This document shows, piece after piece, positions 35,303-36,408 of a stretch of 36,408 bases of DNA. Made by a program: the position numbers and the translations under genes. Source of the DNA: an uncultured bacterium (lineage in GTDB: Bacteria; DUMJ01). The stretch is taken from NCBI GenBank assembly GCA_937958695.1, contig CALGNK010000020.1:1-36408 (forward strand), read 5' to 3'. Position 1 is the first letter of the stretch, and every line of letters starts with the position of its first letter. The notes beneath the pieces were generated by a model. The model saw only the letters and a list, made by a program, of their open reading frames with translations. It made no database searches and was not told the DNA's origin.

Positions 35303-36408
35303 TTGTATATAACTATTCCTAATACGGGGGAATTAGTAACTGAGCTAAATATAGACACAGATATACAAAGTAACAAAGATATTGAGGGGTTAAATTTCTT
35401 GGAATTACTTTCTGCTGTATTAGATAGGGAGAATAAAGAATTAGATTTTTCACCACAGAAGATAGAGAAGGATTATAAAAGAGGGGTAGAGATAAGTAAT
35501 ATCTTTCTCTTTAATTATATTTATAGTAATCCTATATTTCTTCCTCAGACCTTATTCCTCTTGGATAAAGAAAAGGCCGATATATTATCAGAAAATCAAA
35601 AAATAACTGAACAGATAGTTAATATAGTATCCTTAATGAAACCTGGAGACGAGATAGTTTTTAATATTGACGATAAGGAGATATTAATAAGGAAAGATCT
35701 ACAATCGCAAGTTTCTGTTTTGGTCGATTATAAAGACGTCGAGAATAAAATAAAAACTACTAGAGTACTTCAACCTATAAGAAAGGATTCCGATAAGATT
35801 CAAGAAGAGGAGAAAAGCTCTAAGATAATTCAAGACATCCAAATTAGAGAAGATACACAAAAGACTAGGTTCAGTGCAAAAATAGAGGAGATATCTGAAA
35901 AGTTTCAAATTAAAGACAAGAGAGATGAAATTCTAGAAGGAATCACCGGAGATAAAGTATTTAAGGATATTGCAAACGAAAAGATCTTGAAAGATAGCGA
36001 TAATGATAAAAAATCAATCGAGCAAGTAAAGACTATTAATAGAGAGGAGATAGTTCAAGAGATAGTTAATGAGCCTAAGGTTACCCAGAAGGGGATAGAG
36101 GTTACTAAGGTATTAAGAGATAGAGAACCAGTTGAGCAAGTAAAGACTATTAATAGAGAAGAGATAGTTAATGAACCTAAGGTTACTCAAAAGGGGATAG
36201 AGGTTACTAAGGTATTAAGAGATAGAGAACCAGCTGAGCAAGTAAAGACTATTAATAGAGAAGAGATAGTTCAAGAGATAGTTAATGAGCCTAAGGTTAC
36301 CCAAAAGGGGATAGAAGTTACTAAGGTATTAAGAGATAGAGAACCAGTTGAGCAAGTAAAGACTATTAATAGAGAAGAGATAGTTCAAGAGATAGTTAAT
36401 GAACCTAA
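35303..36408 (+). CDS. fliK: FliK-position protein with tandem repeats, partial at window edge
   Basis: An open frame from TTG 35303 to the window end (at least 368 codons, no stop). The SD GGGGAGGA at 35288-35295 has 7-nt spacing. There is no ATG start, so simple ORF searches can miss it. The first about 130 residues include a moderately hydrophobic stretch (NIFLFNYIYSNPIFLP). After that the protein is hydrophilic and rich in Lys, Glu, Asp and Ile, and from about residue 240 it consists of tandem 38/34-residue repeats. Position after fliJ and the MotE-like gene is that of fliK, the hook-length ruler. The conserved FliK C-terminal domain would lie beyond the window, so the symbol is positional. 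Confidence 0.72.
   Translation, partial: MYITIPNTGELVTELNIDTDIQSNKDIEGLNFLELLSAVLDRENKELDFSPQKIEKDYKRGVEISNIFLFNYIYSNPIFLPQTLFLLDKEKADILSENQKITEQIVNIVSLMKPGDEIVFNIDDKEILIRKDLQSQVSVLVDYKDVENKIKTTRVLQPIRKDSDKIQEEEKSSKIIQDIQIREDTQKTRFSAKIEEISEKFQIKDKRDEILEGITGDKVFKDIANEKILKDSDNDKKSIEQVKTINREEIVQEIVNEPKVTQKGIEVTKVLRDREPVEQVKTINREEIVNEPKVTQKGIEVTKVLRDREPAEQVKTINREEIVQEIVNEPKVTQKGIEVTKVLRDREPVEQVKTINREEIVQEIVNEP
36020..36408 (+). repeat. In-frame tandem repeat, 114/102-bp units, continuing past the window
   Basis: Unit 1 is 36020-36133 (114 bp), unit 2 is 36134-36235 (102 bp), unit 3 is 36236-36349 (114 bp), and unit 4 starts at 36350 and is cut by the edge. Each unit encodes EQVKTINREEIV... ending in KVLRDREP. 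Units 1 and 3 differ at only three bases, all synonymous G/A third positions. Unit 2 lacks 12 bp because one copy of an internal GAGATAGTTCAA sub-repeat is missing. Confidence 0.95.

Noticed and set aside
35699-35908. Minus-strand 69-codon open frame in the fliK-position gene
   Set aside because: The plus-strand frame runs unbroken from 35303 to the window end with an SD, and the antisense frame is a by-product of AT-rich sequence.
36020-36408. CRISPR array as the explanation for the repeats at the window end
   Set aside because: The repeats are contiguous, lack unique spacers and keep one open reading frame, so they are protein-coding tandem repeats.

Overview
This is a 36.4 kb piece of a low-GC bacterial chromosome, densely packed with genes. 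Codon use is strongly biased to AGA/AGG for Arg and ATA for Ile. Many genes overlap by 4-37 nt, several start with TTG or GTG, and good Shine-Dalgarno (SD) sites are common. This style, with rapZ-whiA, an O2-independent HemW-like radical SAM protein, QueH, an Fe-S-type TrpRS motif and an encapsulin-type ferritin-like protein, suggests an anaerobic, probably thermophilic, deep-branching bacterium such as Dictyoglomota or a Thermotogota-like lineage. The phylum is inferred from gene content only and is not proven. No CRISPR array, insertion sequence or prophage was seen, and no gene-free stretch exceeds 300 bp.

Layout. (1) 1-3727: the 5S rRNA end of an rRNA operon, then yebC-ruvC-ruvA-ruvB-queH and a small membrane protein, all overlapping or nearly so. 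(2) 3731-4749: a DnaQ-type exonuclease fused to a degenerate GIY-YIG domain on the minus strand, and tRNA-Glu(CUC) with its own promoter. (3) 4926-7988: a peptidoglycan MurNAc salvage operon of NamZ-like muramidase, sugar kinase and MurQ etherase. (4) 8023-14454: M50 protease, trpS, rluB-like, cmk, plsC, lepA, hemW. The rluB-like gene has an intact S4 domain but no usable start codon. (5) 14505-18049: accessory genes, namely a degenerate aldo/keto-reductase-like barrel, a half-length MscL-like membrane protein, an HD hydrolase, a LUD-domain protein and an MFS transporter. (6) 18072-24662: HAD phosphatase, rapZ, whiA, a Clp1-like P-loop kinase, gapA-pgk-tpiA and secG, closed by a strong bidirectional terminator. 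(7) 24708-28054, minus strand: a large GH106-like glycoside hydrolase downstream of an encapsulin-type ferritin-like gene that has no encapsulin beside it. It is divergent from an Rrf2 regulator, and the two promoters overlap. (8) 28705-36408: a flagellar basal-body and export operon, flgB-flgC-fliE-fliF-fliG-fliH-fliI-fliJ-motE-like, then a TTG-started gene in the fliK position that runs off the window.

Points most worth a second look: nearly identical 114-bp in-frame tandem repeats in the fliK-position gene; the broken trpS/rluB junction; the encapsulin-less ferritin with the Rrf2 switch; a perfect inverted repeat bracketing the flagellar promoter; the truncated MscL-like protein; and the bacterial Clp1-like kinase next to whiA. 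No single obviously new multi-gene defence or biosynthetic system was seen. The interesting signals are local.
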